Notes: generated by a model not told the origin, from the letters alone. A stretch of 64,000 bases of DNA from Clostridia bacterium (GCA_017620395.1 JAFZQJ010000012.1:60014-124013), one strand, 5' to 3'. Numbered from the stretch's first letter, positions 24,015-32,763 are shown. Program-made: numbers and translations.

Positions 24015-24533
24015 ATGGCTGAGAAACGTTCGAAAGCAGGTATCATATCGTGGATAGCGGTCGCGCTGATCGCTGCGGCACTGGCGGCGTTTTGTGTATG
24101 GTGGTTCGTGTCTCCGTGGGTATACCACAGGGATATGGTGATAACGTCGTTCGGCGCGCAGGATAAAAACGATCTGTGCGCGTGCTTTGGTATTACCGTC
24201 GATGACTCCGCCGAGTTTTTAAGCTTCGAGTATCACCAAAGCTTCAGAGAAACCACGTATCATATGAAGATCAAAGTGAACAGCCCTGCGCAGGCGAGGA
24301 AAACACTGTCAAACTATTCGAAGCGGGATGGGCAGGATAAAGAGTCTTTGTCGGGGAAGTATTTCCATACGGATGAATACCGTATCGGGGCTTCCGTTTC
24401 CGCCGAAAAATATTATGTCATTATTAATTTTAATGCGGATAGGTTTCTTTCGACCAAAACGTACAACCTGATGCGCGGTTATACCGACAGACAGATCGCA
24501 GCGGGCAATTATGATGAATGGCAGGGGATGTGA
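24015..24533 (+). CDS. Single-pass membrane protein of unknown function
   Basis: A 172-residue protein with one N-terminal helix (about 10-33, IISWIAVALIAAALAAFCVWWF) and an extracytoplasmic domain of about 130 residues with mixed charge and several aromatic residues. No family is recognised. GGAGG 8 bp before ATG 24015 supports this start. A longer open frame upstream overlaps the AraC gene and is not used. The following gene begins 1 bp after the stop, so the two are co-translated. Base composition is visibly lower in GC than in the flanking housekeeping genes. Confidence 0.7.
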   Translation: MAEKRSKAGIISWIAVALIAAALAAFCVWWFVSPWVYHRDMVITSFGAQDKNDLCACFGITVDDSAEFLSFEYHQSFRETTYHMKIKVNSPAQARKTLSNYSKRDGQDKESLSGKYFHTDEYRIGASVSAEKYYVIINFNADRFLSTKTYNLMRGYTDRQIAAGNYDEWQGM

Positions 24534-24534
24534 A

Positions 24535-25839
24535 ATGACGGAGATTCCCGCAGGTCCGGTAATACCGACGTGGCTGTCGTTGTCGGTGGTGCTTGCCTTA
24601 TCGGCGGCGCTTGTAGTGTTATATCTGGCGCGTAGAAAGAAGAATAAACGGGCATTCGCGATCCCCCTGATTTGCGGGATCGTCAGCGCGATCTCGTTCG
24701 CGGTGCCGTTCATAATCGCGTATCCGATCCGCGCAATCAGTCACGCGCTGTATTCTTCGCTTTACAAAAACCTCTCAGCATTCATATTGCCTGCCGCGCC
24801 GCTGTTCTCGCTGTTGGGGATGATCCTTTCCTTTGCCGAGCGCAGGAAAAACGCGGGCGTGAAGGTCTTGTGGTATGTGAATCTTACTATTTGCAGTCTT
24901 ATCTTTTTCGCTTGTGCGGCAATGTGGTGCCTCGCTTCGGTTTGGGCATATGCCTTTGCGGGTGATGATATGGGTAAAAGGAACTCTACTATTGTATTTT
25001 TAGCTATTATAACCTTTGCGGCTGTCGTTCTTGCCTTTCTCGTTTATTTCCTGACGAAGGGGCAGTCGGTGGAAATAACCGTCGGCGGAGAGTTCCTTTC
25101 GGTCGGGCATACGTTCGGGGACGGCAATTACACAGTGGTGTGGGAGTGCGACGCGGGCTCGCTTTCTTCCGCAAGCACCGGTTCGGAGTATAAAGCGCCC
25201 TGCCAAAGCTCCTATTATCTCTATGCCGGTCTGAACGAAAACGTAATATGGTCGCCGGAAGACGACGACGGTTTTTCTTATCCGACCGCGACCGTGCGCA
25301 TACGGGTTTTCAGATACAAGGATGATAGACGTTATCACAAGTGCGATAATGAGATCTATACGGATACCGTGACTGTATCGATCCGCGACGGAAGGCTGAC
25401 GGAGGCGGAGAAGCGCGCTTTCGGCAATCCGGTCCGCGAGGGCTCGGACGATTGGCGGCAGATAGTATCTCCTTTCAGACAAGGGCATTATGTGGTTCTG
25501 CGTTACCGTTACGGGAAACCTTTGGTTTCGCCGGAGCGGGTCTGCTGGCAGACGAACGCCGTTTCGCTTTGCGCTGCGACGTTTCAGGATGCGCCCATAT
25601 ACATGGCATTCGAATATAACCCGCACCGGCTGCTGTATGAGAGCGATACGGTTTGCTATGATTTCAAAAAATTCTGCGGCGCCTATCTTGACGACAGCGA
25701 CACCGAACAGTATCCGGCGGAAATAAAGATAGAAGCCTTCAAAGAAAATGCGGACGGGAACCGTTCTGACGCCGCTGCGCTTACGATAACGTATTATTAT
25801 GCCGATGAATCAAAGAGATACGAATTGACGTATTCCTGA
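24535..25839 (+). CDS. Four-helix membrane protein with large C-terminal soluble domain
   Basis: A 434-residue protein. Four or five helices fill residues 9-175; a charged stretch SFAERRKNAGVKVLWYVNL links the central ones. From about 180 a beta-rich domain follows with an immunoglobulin-like flavour (VVWECDAGSLSSASTGSEYKAP). The membrane part is a paralogue of the protein at 27340-27798, which has SLVERRTNTNVKLFWYVNL in the same place. No known family. ATG 24535 has AGGGGA 6 bp upstream and lies 1 bp after the previous stop. Confidence 0.7.
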   Translation: MTEIPAGPVIPTWLSLSVVLALSAALVVLYLARRKKNKRAFAIPLICGIVSAISFAVPFIIAYPIRAISHALYSSLYKNLSAFILPAAPLFSLLGMILSFAERRKNAGVKVLWYVNLTICSLIFFACAAMWCLASVWAYAFAGDDMGKRNSTIVFLAIITFAAVVLAFLVYFLTKGQSVEITVGGEFLSVGHTFGDGNYTVVWECDAGSLSSASTGSEYKAPCQSSYYLYAGLNENVIWSPEDDDGFSYPTATVRIRVFRYKDDRRYHKCDNEIYTDTVTVSIRDGRLTEAEKRAFGNPVREGSDDWRQIVSPFRQGHYVVLRYRYGKPLVSPERVCWQTNAVSLCAATFQDAPIYMAFEYNPHRLLYESDTVCYDFKKFCGAYLDDSDTEQYPAEIKIEAFKENADGNRSDAAALTITYYYADESKRYELTYS

Positions 25840-25883
25840 TATCGGCAGAGGCGGAGAAATATCGAAGACAAGGAGAGATTGCC

Positions 25884-26597
25884 GTGTCGGATGGATTCTA
25901 TAAGACGATGTACGGTATTTTCAGAACCGGCGAGGTCGTTCAGCCTGAGTTTGAATCGGCGCTGTCCGACCGTTTGCGCGAGCCTTACGATATGTCGGTT
26001 ATCCTCACGGGGTTTGATACGCTGAAAACCGGTGAGGGTCTGACGTATGGCGATCTGTGCGTTCTGATCGACGGCAGAAAGTCGAGCAATAATACCGTAA
26101 AGGCGCTCCGCGGGCTGATCGGATCCGGCTTCGGCGGACTTAGCCTCAATTCGTCAAAATACGGCGAGTGCTTCCGTAAGCTTGCCGACGATCTCTTGAA
26201 AGAGTATTCCGAAACACCCGGGAACGAGTATAAAGACTGCGATGAAATCACAGTGAGCGTATGGGATTTTACCGCCGTGGGGATAAATCAGATCTACGGG
26301 GCGGGCTGCCGGGATGTCGGCAGGTATATGAATAAGCACTATAACGTGAGAGAAAACAGCATTGCCGGCTCCGAAGATTCGGAGTATATCGTGCTGATCG
26401 ACAGGCTGAGTGATTTCGACAGAATAATCAAGCATAAAGAAAAGATCCGCAGCGCCGTTTTCGGAATAATGAAAGAATATGACCGCTTTGAGCTTTTGGA
26501 ATACGACGAATTGAAAGTATCGTTTCTTCTGAAGGATTCTTTGGATCACGAGCGTTTGAGCCGATTGTTGAGGAGCTGTCCGGTTGAGAGGTTTTGA
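25884..26597 (+). CDS. Unknown soluble protein
   Basis: A 237-residue protein with neither signal nor membrane helix. It is mixed alpha/beta and charged, for example REPYDMSVILTGFDTLKTGEGLTYGDLCVLIDGR near residue 33 and a helix-rich C-terminus. I do not recognise a family or catalytic motif. The start is GTG 25884 with AGGAG 8 bp upstream. It lies 44 bp after the preceding membrane protein and 19 bp before the next gene, so it likely belongs to the same transcript. Confidence 0.65.
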   Translation: MSDGFYKTMYGIFRTGEVVQPEFESALSDRLREPYDMSVILTGFDTLKTGEGLTYGDLCVLIDGRKSSNNTVKALRGLIGSGFGGLSLNSSKYGECFRKLADDLLKEYSETPGNEYKDCDEITVSVWDFTAVGINQIYGAGCRDVGRYMNKHYNVRENSIAGSEDSEYIVLIDRLSDFDRIIKHKEKIRSAVFGIMKEYDRFELLEYDELKVSFLLKDSLDHERLSRLLRSCPVERF

Positions 26598-26616
26598 CGC
26601 GGCAGGGAGGGCATCG

Positions 26617-27273
26617 ATGAAAAAGCACGGCAAACTGATATTCGTGACGGTTGCCGCGGTGACGCTGCTCGCGCTCGCGGCGGCTGCGGCGTTCGTCTGG
26701 CCCGGCTTCCTCGTCAGCAGAAAGGCTGCGGTCGACGGCAGGTGGGTGGATGACGCATACGGAACCGTGTTCAGCTTTGACAGCGGCAAGTATTGTTTCG
26801 ATAATTACACGTGTGCCTACGAGATCGACGGCGACGTTCTGATTATTGACTTTGGCGACGGGTTAACGAGAGTGTTTCATTTTGAGCTCGACGGCGACAA
26901 GCTTACGATCTACGACGGGCCCGTCGCCCGCAGTTACACCCGTTGGAAGAAGGGAGAGGAAAAGCCGACGAAGCTTACCGCTATCTACGGCGAGTGGTAT
27001 AAGATATTCGCGGGCAAGTGGCTCGGCGATAAAGACAACAGTTTCGTTTTCAACGAAGACGGGACCGGAGTCTACAGATGCTACGGTTATGAGCAGGGCT
27101 TCACTTATATCATAAAAGATGACAATCTCGTCATCACGGGCAGCGGGGGAGTCAGCGGTCGTATTGTTTATTATATCTTTTGGTTCGACGGCGACACGCT
27201 ATTCGTTCAGGACAGCTTCGGCGCTCGGGCGTCCTTCCACCGCGAAGGGGCGGAGAACAAAATGGCGGAATGA
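26617..27273 (+). CDS. Membrane-anchored protein with two lipocalin-like beta repeats
   Basis: A 218-residue protein. One N-terminal helix (about 6-27) anchors two similar beta-rich units. The first starts GRWVDDAYGTVFSFDSGKYCFDN and the second GKWLGDKDNSFVFNEDGTGVYRC. Each runs through a strand of the type YxIxxDxLxI to a DGDxL turn. This G-x-W...F-x-F-x-x-x-G pattern recalls small lipocalin-like or DUF5640-type domains that are common in Clostridia surface proteins; the match is by eye. GGAGG 6 bp before ATG 26617 fixes the start. Confidence 0.68.
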   Translation: MKKHGKLIFVTVAAVTLLALAAAAAFVWPGFLVSRKAAVDGRWVDDAYGTVFSFDSGKYCFDNYTCAYEIDGDVLIIDFGDGLTRVFHFELDGDKLTIYDGPVARSYTRWKKGEEKPTKLTAIYGEWYKIFAGKWLGDKDNSFVFNEDGTGVYRCYGYEQGFTYIIKDDNLVITGSGGVSGRIVYYIFWFDGDTLFVQDSFGARASFHREGAENKMAE

Positions 27274-27339
27274 CTCCGTTGGTGATATGAGTGCCTTGTA
27301 TACGCAGATGTTTTGCCGGTTCGTCAAAGGGGGATTATT

Positions 27340-27798
27340 ATGAAAAAGAAATATATCGGCGTATTTTCCCGTATATGCGGTGCGTTCAGCGTGCTGCTGT
27401 TTGTATTTTTGTCCATATTTATCTATATGTTGGCTTCCGGTTCGATCCCTCGGTGGATGCTGGGAAACACGGTGATCTATGCTTCGGCAGCGGCAGCTGT
27501 TTTTTCGATCACAGGCATCGTGTTGTCTCTTGTTGAACGCAGGACGAATACTAATGTTAAGCTATTTTGGTATGTGAATCTGTTTGAATGTTGTCTGACT
27601 TTTATGACCTATGCTTTGTGGTGGCTTTACACGATGCTCGTTGCGGGCGGCAGTTATTATGAAGGAACAAGGGGAACCGTGAGACTGATAATGTTTATCA
27701 TCGCGCTTGCATTTCCCGTTATCCTCGGTGCAGTCGTGTATCTTGCGGCAAAATGGCTGTCGGCAAAACCGAAGCCGGCAGAGAAGGAGCCAGAATGA
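27340..27798 (+). CDS. Four-helix membrane protein, paralogue of the 24535 product
   Basis: A 152-residue protein with four helices and a short Lys/Glu/Pro tail. The central SLVERRTNTNVKLFWYVNL corresponds to SFAERRKNAGVKVLWYVNL in the 24535-25839 product, and the flanking helices line up. It therefore looks like the membrane module without the large soluble domain. The start at 27340 has AAAGGGGG 6 bp upstream. Base composition is clearly lower in GC than the window average. Function unknown. Confidence 0.7.
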   Translation: MKKKYIGVFSRICGAFSVLLFVFLSIFIYMLASGSIPRWMLGNTVIYASAAAAVFSITGIVLSLVERRTNTNVKLFWYVNLFECCLTFMTYALWWLYTMLVAGGSYYEGTRGTVRLIMFIIALAFPVILGAVVYLAAKWLSAKPKPAEKEPE

Positions 27799-27836
27799 AA
27801 AGAAGCATAGCCGCGAAGCTGACGGATTCGCTGTAA
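27795..27836 (+). pseudogene. Very short frame, possible gene remnant
   Basis: AAGGAGCC precedes an ATG that overlaps the previous stop (ATGA), yet the frame ends after 13 codons (MKRSIAAKLTDSL). The good initiation signals with almost no coding region suggest the start of a gene lost by deletion. A leader peptide is the alternative. Confidence 0.3.
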
Positions 27837-27867
27837 AACTGTGATGTAATAATACATAAACCGTGTT

Positions 27868-27910
27868 GTTGCCGTAATTTGTCACTGACAAATTACGGCA
27901 ACACTTGTTT
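27868..27910 (+). terminator. Strong hairpin terminator ending the accessory block
   Basis: A 16-bp perfect stem (27868-27883 with 27887-27902) closes on ACT and is followed by ACTTGTTTT. The T-run is weak but the stem is strong. Confidence 0.7.
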
Positions 27911-27933
27911 TATCCGCGAAAATCTGCTATAAT
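27905..27933 (+). promoter_or_regulatory. Promoter for the 27964 gene
   Basis: TTGTTT at 27905-27910 and TATAAT at 27928-27933, 17 bp apart. The -35 overlaps the tail of the preceding terminator. Confidence 0.72.
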
Positions 27934-27963
27934 CGTTATGAAAACACGAAAGGGGCGCGCGAT

Positions 27964-28566
27964 ATGGATAACAGAGTACGGCTTTACGAAGACGGCAAAT
28001 ACCGCTGGGTCTACGAGATGTCGCTTTTCAAAAACCCGACGGTATTCCTGCTGCTCATCAAGATCTTTTCGTTCATCTTCCTCGGGATGTTCGTTCTGAT
28101 GACGCTGATCGGCATGGGTGATTCGGATTTCTGGTGGAGCGGATTTTTGAGCAACCTCAAGATATTCGGCATCATCTTCGCCGGAATGATCGTGCTGGTG
28201 GGTATCGGTTACCTCATCTACGCCGCGATCATGGGAGGCAAATACGTCGTCGAGTTCGAGATGGACGATAACGGCGTCAACCACAGGCAGACCGAGAAGC
28301 AGGCGAAGAAGGCGCGCGGCATCGGCGCCGCGGCCGCGGTGATAGGCGCCGCCGCCGGACGTCCCGGCACGGTCGGCGCGGGGCTCGCGGCGACGCGCAC
28401 GGAGATGTATTCCGAGTTCGCGAAGGTGCGCAGGGTCAAGGCGTACCCCCGCCGCGGACTGCTGAAGGTCAACGCCGGGCTCAATCACAATCAGGTCTAC
28501 GCCGCGCCGGAGGACTTCGAGTTCGTCCGCGGGTTTATAGTTTCGCACTGCCCGAATTTGAAGTGA
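27964..28566 (+). CDS. Two-helix membrane protein of unknown function
   Basis: A 200-residue protein. A short cytoplasmic start is followed by helices at about 28-50 and 66-89, then a C-terminal domain with an Ala/Gly-rich stretch (GIGAAAAVIGAAAGRPGTVGAG) and a beta-rich end (VRRVKAYPRRGLLKVNAGLNHNQVYAAPEDFEFV). The end resembles PH-like domains found in many small Firmicutes membrane proteins, but the match is weak. It has its own promoter. SD AAAGGGG supports ATG 27964. Its GC content is back at the level of the housekeeping genes. Confidence 0.68.
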   Translation: MDNRVRLYEDGKYRWVYEMSLFKNPTVFLLLIKIFSFIFLGMFVLMTLIGMGDSDFWWSGFLSNLKIFGIIFAGMIVLVGIGYLIYAAIMGGKYVVEFEMDDNGVNHRQTEKQAKKARGIGAAAAVIGAAAGRPGTVGAGLAATRTEMYSEFAKVRRVKAYPRRGLLKVNAGLNHNQVYAAPEDFEFVRGFIVSHCPNLK

Positions 28567-28577
28567 GCGCGAGGGTT

Positions 28578-28907
28578 GTCATCCTGAGCGGAGCGATGCG
28601 AAGCATCGCGCCCGTAGGGACGAGCACCGCTCGTCCGTGCATTCTCGCACCCGCGCCGCCCTTTGTCATCCTGAGCGGAGCAGCCGCGGGCTGCGAAGTC
28701 GAAGGATCTTGTCGGTAACGTTAATAACAAAAGAAAAAGTGTGCAGTCGAAAACGTGACTCTACCGTTCGTTTTCTTCCGCACACTTATATTTTTGACAA
28801 AAACTCGTCTTTAAGATCCTTCGGCTGCGCGTGCTTCGCCCGCTCCGCTCAGGATGACAGATCGACCGCTGCGTTCCGTGAGATCCTTCGCCTCCGCTCA
28901 GGATGAC
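28578..28907 (+). repeat. Nested R1 region: outer half-elements around R1 copy 3
   Basis: A left R1 arm (GTCATCCTGAGCGGAGC, 28578 on) and a right arm (AGATCCTTCG...CTCAGGATGAC, ending 28907) enclose a complete R1 long element at 28665-28858. An R4 palindrome (28618-28636) lies in the left part. It fills the 365-bp gap between genes. Confidence 0.8.
28665..28858 (+). repeat. R1 long form, copy 3 (194 bp)
   Basis: Same outer arms and same central AAGTGTGCAGTCGAAAACG...GCACACTT arms as the copies at 19989 and 22696. The stem tips differ but stay self-complementary (CAGCC-GCG-GGCTG here). Confidence 0.9.
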
Positions 28908-28931
28908 AAACCTATCGGCGCTTGCGTTTGC

Positions 28932-30029
28932 TCACTTAGTTCGCAGCTGACCTACCGGCGCGGACCAGTCGAGCGGTACGGGGTCGGAGGGGGAGCTTTC
29001 GAGCTTCACCTCGCGGCGCTCGGCGCTGCTGCGGACGAAGCCGTCCATTATCTCCAGCACGTGCAGCCCGAGGCGGCCGGAGGCGTTGTTCACGCGCCCC
29101 TCCTCAAGCGCGAGCGCGAGCTCGGAAACGCCCATCCCGCGCATATTCTCCACGTAGCCAGAGACGAGCGGAACGTCGTGGAAGTCCATATTATCAAGCG
29201 TCGCGACCTTGACGTCGCCGCCGAAGTTGTTCGGGTCGGGCGCGTTCAGCGAGCCGTCGGTGCCGTAAATCTGCATTATCGGCATCCAGTGGTTCCATAC
29301 GTCGAAGCTGGTCACGAGCGTGACGATCGCGCCGTTCGCGAAGCGGATCAGCCCCGCGTCGTGCGTGTCGACCTTCACCGGGATCACCTCGCCGCGCCTC
29401 GGCTCGCTGCCGATGACGCGGGTGTCGCTGCCGCGTCCGCAGTAGGCGAAGACGCTCTCCGCCCTGCCGAGCATGCGCACGAGCGCGGTGACGTAGTACG
29501 GGCCCATGTCGAACAGCGGCCCGCCGCCGTAGTCGTAGTAGAAATCGGGCGAGGGATGCCAGCCCTCGTGCCCGTGGCACATCATGAACGCCGAGCCCGC
29601 GACGGGTCTGCCTATCGCGCCGCTCTTTATCTGCTCGCAGCAGGTCTGTATGCCCGCGCCGAGGAAGGTATCCGGCGCGCAGCCGACGTAAAGCCCCTTG
29701 CTTTCGGCGAGCTCGATCAGCTCCTTGCCCTCGGCGTAGGTCAGCGCGAGCGGCTTTTCGACGTAGACGTGCTTGCCGGCGAGCAGGGCTTTTTTGTTTA
29801 TGGAGTAGTGGCTCAGCGGAGTCGTGAGGTTGAGTATCAGGTCGATCCCGCCGTCCGCGAGCATTTCGTCGAGCGTCATCACGCGGACGCCGTAGCGTTC
29901 CGCCTTCTCTCGCGCGCGGCCTTCGTCGAGGTCCGCGACGGCGGCGACTGTGACGTTTTTGAACCTGCCCGTGAGGTTATCGAGATAGATGCCGCTGATG
30001 TTGCCGCATCCGACTATGCCTATATTCAT
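28932..30029 (-). CDS. Gfo/Idh/MocA family oxidoreductase
   Basis: A 365-residue NAD(P)-dependent sugar or inositol dehydrogenase-like enzyme. The N-terminus MNIGIVGCGNISGIYLDNL is the Rossmann nucleotide-binding motif and EKPLALTYAEG near residue 92 carries the family's EKP signature with the catalytic lysine. The C-terminal alpha/beta domain includes GGPLFDMGPYYV. It lies 4 bp downstream of a ThuA-type gene; Gfo/Idh/MocA with ThuA is a recurring pair in sugar catabolism, probably acting on glycosides via keto intermediates. SD GAGGT precedes ATG 30029. Confidence 0.92.
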   Translation of the reverse strand: MNIGIVGCGNISGIYLDNLTGRFKNVTVAAVADLDEGRAREKAERYGVRVMTLDEMLADGGIDLILNLTTPLSHYSINKKALLAGKHVYVEKPLALTYAEGKELIELAESKGLYVGCAPDTFLGAGIQTCCEQIKSGAIGRPVAGSAFMMCHGHEGWHPSPDFYYDYGGGPLFDMGPYYVTALVRMLGRAESVFAYCGRGSDTRVIGSEPRRGEVIPVKVDTHDAGLIRFANGAIVTLVTSFDVWNHWMPIMQIYGTDGSLNAPDPNNFGGDVKVATLDNMDFHDVPLVSGYVENMRGMGVSELALALEEGRVNNASGRLGLHVLEIMDGFVRSSAERREVKLESSPSDPVPLDWSAPVGQLRTK

Positions 30030-30033
30030 ACCG

Positions 30034-30681
30034 TTACCTCGCTGCGTAAAGGAATCCGCGGCGCATCAGCTCCCGCGCCTGCGGTATGTCGAAGGTGTAT
30101 CTGTTGTGCCCGACGCTCAGATAGAAGACGCGCCCCTCGCCCCAGCGCTTCGTGAAGCAGGCGGGAACGTCCACCGGTCCGTTGACGGAGTGGTGCCAGT
30201 CGGCGGTGGGGAAGCGGGTAGTCGCCAGCACGTTGACCGCGGGGTCGACGTGCAGGTAATACTGTTCGCTCGTTATCTCGAAGTCGTCTATGCCGTCGGT
30301 TATCGGGTCGGGGTTGGCGCGGTTAATCTTCACCGTATAGGTGACCTCGCCGCCCGGGTGCGCGACGAACTGCGCGCCGGTGACGAACTGCCACAGATCG
30401 CAGTTTCTGAAGGCGTCGCAGAGCCCCGCGTGGCATCCGGCGATGCCGACTCCGGAGGCGACCGCCTCGCTGACGTTCCAGGCGCCGTCGCCGGAGATGT
30501 CGCCCATCGTCCAGTCCGGCACGAGCAGGTCGTACTGCCTCAGGTCGCCCTCATACGCTTTCAGGTCGTCCGAGCGGTCGACCTCGAAGCCTTCTTTGCG
30601 GAGTATCTCTTCAAAGACGTCCGCGACGCCGACGGGATCGTGTCCGTCCCACCCGCCGTAAACGATAAGTGCTTTTTTCAT
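30034..30681 (-). CDS. ThuA-like domain protein (trehalose utilisation family)
   Basis: A 215-residue single-domain ThuA protein with a glutamine-amidotransferase-like fold. The start KALIVYGGWDGHDP and the internal GIAGCHAGLCDAF and YLHVDPAVNVLATTRFP segments match the family, as does the end VFYLSVGHNRYTFDIP. ThuA proteins take part in keto-sugar conversion from disaccharides along with Gfo/Idh/MocA oxidoreductases; the exact chemistry is not fixed. AAGGAGG lies 8 bp before ATG 30681. Confidence 0.88.
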   Translation of the reverse strand: MKKALIVYGGWDGHDPVGVADVFEEILRKEGFEVDRSDDLKAYEGDLRQYDLLVPDWTMGDISGDGAWNVSEAVASGVGIAGCHAGLCDAFRNCDLWQFVTGAQFVAHPGGEVTYTVKINRANPDPITDGIDDFEITSEQYYLHVDPAVNVLATTRFPTADWHHSVNGPVDVPACFTKRWGEGRVFYLSVGHNRYTFDIPQARELMRRGFLYAAR

Positions 30682-30720
30682 GGCTCTGCCTCCTTGCGTT
30701 TCGTTATGTCATTATTGAAA

Positions 30721-31296
30721 TCAAAGCTCGTTTTCGGGCTGAGTCTCTTCGGCCGCGGCCGCGTTCCCCTCCGCCTGCTCCGCGCCGAGCTTGCAGATGC
30801 AGGAGCCGGTGAGAAGCAGCGCGCCGGTCAGTATCGTCAGCGCGCCGGAGAAGTTTATCTCGGCGAGGTCGGGATGCGTCAGCTTCATGATGCCGTAGAA
30901 GATTCCCGCGGCGGCGTACGCGCCGATGGGGATGAATATCGCGAGCAGTCCGAGGCGTTTGAGCTCGGCGGCTCCGCCGAAGGTGAAGGGCGTGCCGTCC
31001 TTCAGCTCGCGCTTGAAGTAGTTGATCGCGAACTTCGAGAGTACCGCTTCGCCGGCGCTGATTATCACTCCGCATATCAGCGCGGTGAGCATGTAGTCCG
31101 CGGTCAGCGCGACCGCGCCCCCGTCGAACTTCACGAGGTATCTGTTGACGAAATCGACCATACCGCCGCCGACGATCCCGGTCAGCAGCGCTCCGATCGC
31201 GCAGAGCGCGCCGGCGACGATCGAGCAGATGAAAACTATCGTGCTGAGTATTCTGCCCGCTTTCGCGAGCCCCTGAACTGTTTTCAGTGATTTCAT
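30721..31296 (-). CDS. Four-helix membrane protein of unknown function
   Basis: A 191-residue membrane protein with hydrophobic segments near 18-42, 67-88, 112-136 and 146-168 and an acidic Ala/Glu-rich tail. No family is recognised with confidence; it loosely resembles DUF2975-type proteins. It is the first gene of a minus-strand unit with the ThuA and Gfo/Idh/MocA genes, reading from a clear promoter at 31347-31375. Whether it has a functional tie to them is unclear. AGGAACAAAC upstream offers a modest ribosome binding site. Confidence 0.68.
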   Translation of the reverse strand: MKSLKTVQGLAKAGRILSTIVFICSIVAGALCAIGALLTGIVGGGMVDFVNRYLVKFDGGAVALTADYMLTALICGVIISAGEAVLSKFAINYFKRELKDGTPFTFGGAAELKRLGLLAIFIPIGAYAAAGIFYGIMKLTHPDLAEINFSGALTILTGALLLTGSCICKLGAEQAEGNAAAAEETQPENEL

Positions 31297-31346
31297 GTTT
31301 GTTCCTCCGAAAAGGCCGTTTATTTCGGCGCCGCGCCGATAAACCC

Positions 31347-31375
31347 ATTTTAGTCCAAATGCACGAAAAAGTCAA
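31347..31375 (-). promoter_or_regulatory. Sigma-A-type promoter for the 31296-28932 operon
   Basis: On the minus strand TTGACT (31375-31370) and TAAAAT (31352-31347) are 17 bp apart. Confidence 0.82.
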
Positions 31376-31513
31376 CGGCGAACGCGTCATTTCACGCCTC
31401 CGCGGTGCGACTATCGGCAGAATGCACAAAAAACCGCGCGCGATTTTGTGCAAAATCACGATGAAAACGGCGGTTTTCACAACACTATGAAAAAATTATC
31501 AAAAAAGATTGGT

Positions 31514-31545
31514 TTTACATCTTGCGAAAAGTGTGTTATTATAAT
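31514..31545 (+). promoter_or_regulatory. Promoter for the sugar ABC ATPase
   Basis: TTTACA at 31514-31519 with TATTAT at 31537-31542 (17 bp), overlapping a TATAAT at 31540-31545. The 300-bp divergent gap also holds TGCACAAAA/TTTTGTGCA inverted arms near 31422-31454, a possible operator. Confidence 0.6.
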
Positions 31546-31595
31546 ATTGCTACCAAGCTAACAAGCGCTCACGCGCCGAAATAGGAGGATAATCA

Positions 31596-32720
31596 ATGGC
31601 AAGCGTAACCTTGAAAGAAATCTACAAAAAGTATCCCGGCGGAGTTATGGCCGTTTCCGACTTCAACCTGGAGATAAAGGACAAGGAATTCATCATCCTC
31701 GTCGGCCCCTCCGGCTGCGGAAAGTCCACCACCCTGCGTATGATCGCCGGTCTCGAGGAGATCACCAGCGGCGAGCTGCTCATCGACAACAAGCTCGTCA
31801 ACGACGTCGCCCCGAAGGACAGAGACATCGCGATGGTCTTCCAGAACTACGCCCTTTATCCGCATATGACGGTTTTCGACAACATGGCGTTCGGCCTGAA
31901 GCTGCGCAAGACTCCTAAGGAGGAGATCAAGCGCCGCGTCGCGGAGGCCGCCCGCATCCTCGATATCGAGCACCTGCTCGACAGAAAGCCGAAGGCTCTT
32001 TCCGGCGGTCAGCGCCAGAGAGTCGCGCTCGGACGCGCTATCGTCCGTGAGCCGAAGGTCTTCCTTCTCGACGAGCCGCTGTCCAACCTGGACGCGAAGC
32101 TCCGCGCGCAGATGCGCACCGAGCTTTCCAAGCTGCACAAGAGCATCGGCACGACCTTTATCTACGTTACCCACGACCAGACCGAAGCCATGACGATGGC
32201 GGACCGCATCGTCGTCATGAAGGACGGTCTCATCCAGCAGGTCGATACTCCTCAGAACCTCTACGACAAGCCGGTCAACACCTTCGTCGCCGGATTCATC
32301 GGCTCCCCGCAGATGAACTTCATCGACGCGAAGCTGGACGAGGAGAACGGCACCTACTACGCCGTCTTCGGCAAAGACAGAGACGTCTACCGCCTGAAGC
32401 TGCCGGAGAGCAAGAACCGCCGCGACTGCCTGAAGCCCTACATAGACAAGGACATCATCCTCGGCATCCGTCCGGAGCACATCCACGACGAGCCCGAGCT
32501 GCTTGAGAAGCACGCCGACGGTCTCCTTACCGCCGACGTCGAGGTCACCGAGCTCATGGGCGCGGAGATCTATCTCTACGTCAACGTCGTCGGCAACGCG
32601 ATCACCGCGCGCGTCGACTCCACCTCGCAGGCCCGCTCCGGCGACAAGATCAAAATGGCGATCGATATGAACCGCGTCCACATCTTCGACAAAGAAACCG
32701 AGCAGACCATCAGCAATTGA
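31596..32720 (+). CDS. ugpC: Carbohydrate ABC transporter ATP-binding protein (UgpC/MsmX type)
   Basis: A 374-residue ATPase for CUT1-type sugar importers. Walker [10 protein letters not shown] is near residue 38, the signature LSGGQRQR near 135, Walker [17 protein letters not shown] follows and the H-loop is [11 protein letters not shown]. The C-terminal TOBE region (about 240-374) is the regulatory and maltose-type extension. No permease or binding protein is nearby, so it is probably a shared ATPase that energises several sugar importers, as MsmX does in Bacillus. It has its own promoter, SD AGGAGG and an R2-type terminator, i.e. a single-gene unit. Confidence 0.93.
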   Translation: MASVTLKEIYKKYPGGVMAVSDFNLEIKDKEFIILVGPSGCGKSTTLRMIAGLEEITSGELLIDNKLVNDVAPKDRDIAMVFQNYALYPHMTVFDNMAFGLKLRKTPKEEIKRRVAEAARILDIEHLLDRKPKALSGGQRQRVALGRAIVREPKVFLLDEPLSNLDAKLRAQMRTELSKLHKSIGTTFIYVTHDQTEAMTMADRIVVMKDGLIQQVDTPQNLYDKPVNTFVAGFIGSPQMNFIDAKLDEENGTYYAVFGKDRDVYRLKLPESKNRRDCLKPYIDKDIILGIRPEHIHDEPELLEKHADGLLTADVEVTELMGAEIYLYVNVVGNAITARVDSTSQARSGDKIKMAIDMNRVHIFDKETEQTISN

Positions 32721-32744
32721 CGGCCGCACAGCCGGTTTCCGCAG

Positions 32745-32763
32745 GGGCGATTATCAATCGCCC
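32745..32763 (+). repeat. R4 palindrome
   Basis: GGGCGATT-ATC-AATCGCCC, same sequence as 22613-22631. Confidence 0.78.

Noticed and set aside
19989..28858. R1 copies considered as a CRISPR array
   Set aside because: The copies are kilobases apart, palindromic throughout and lack regular spacers; no cas genes are present.
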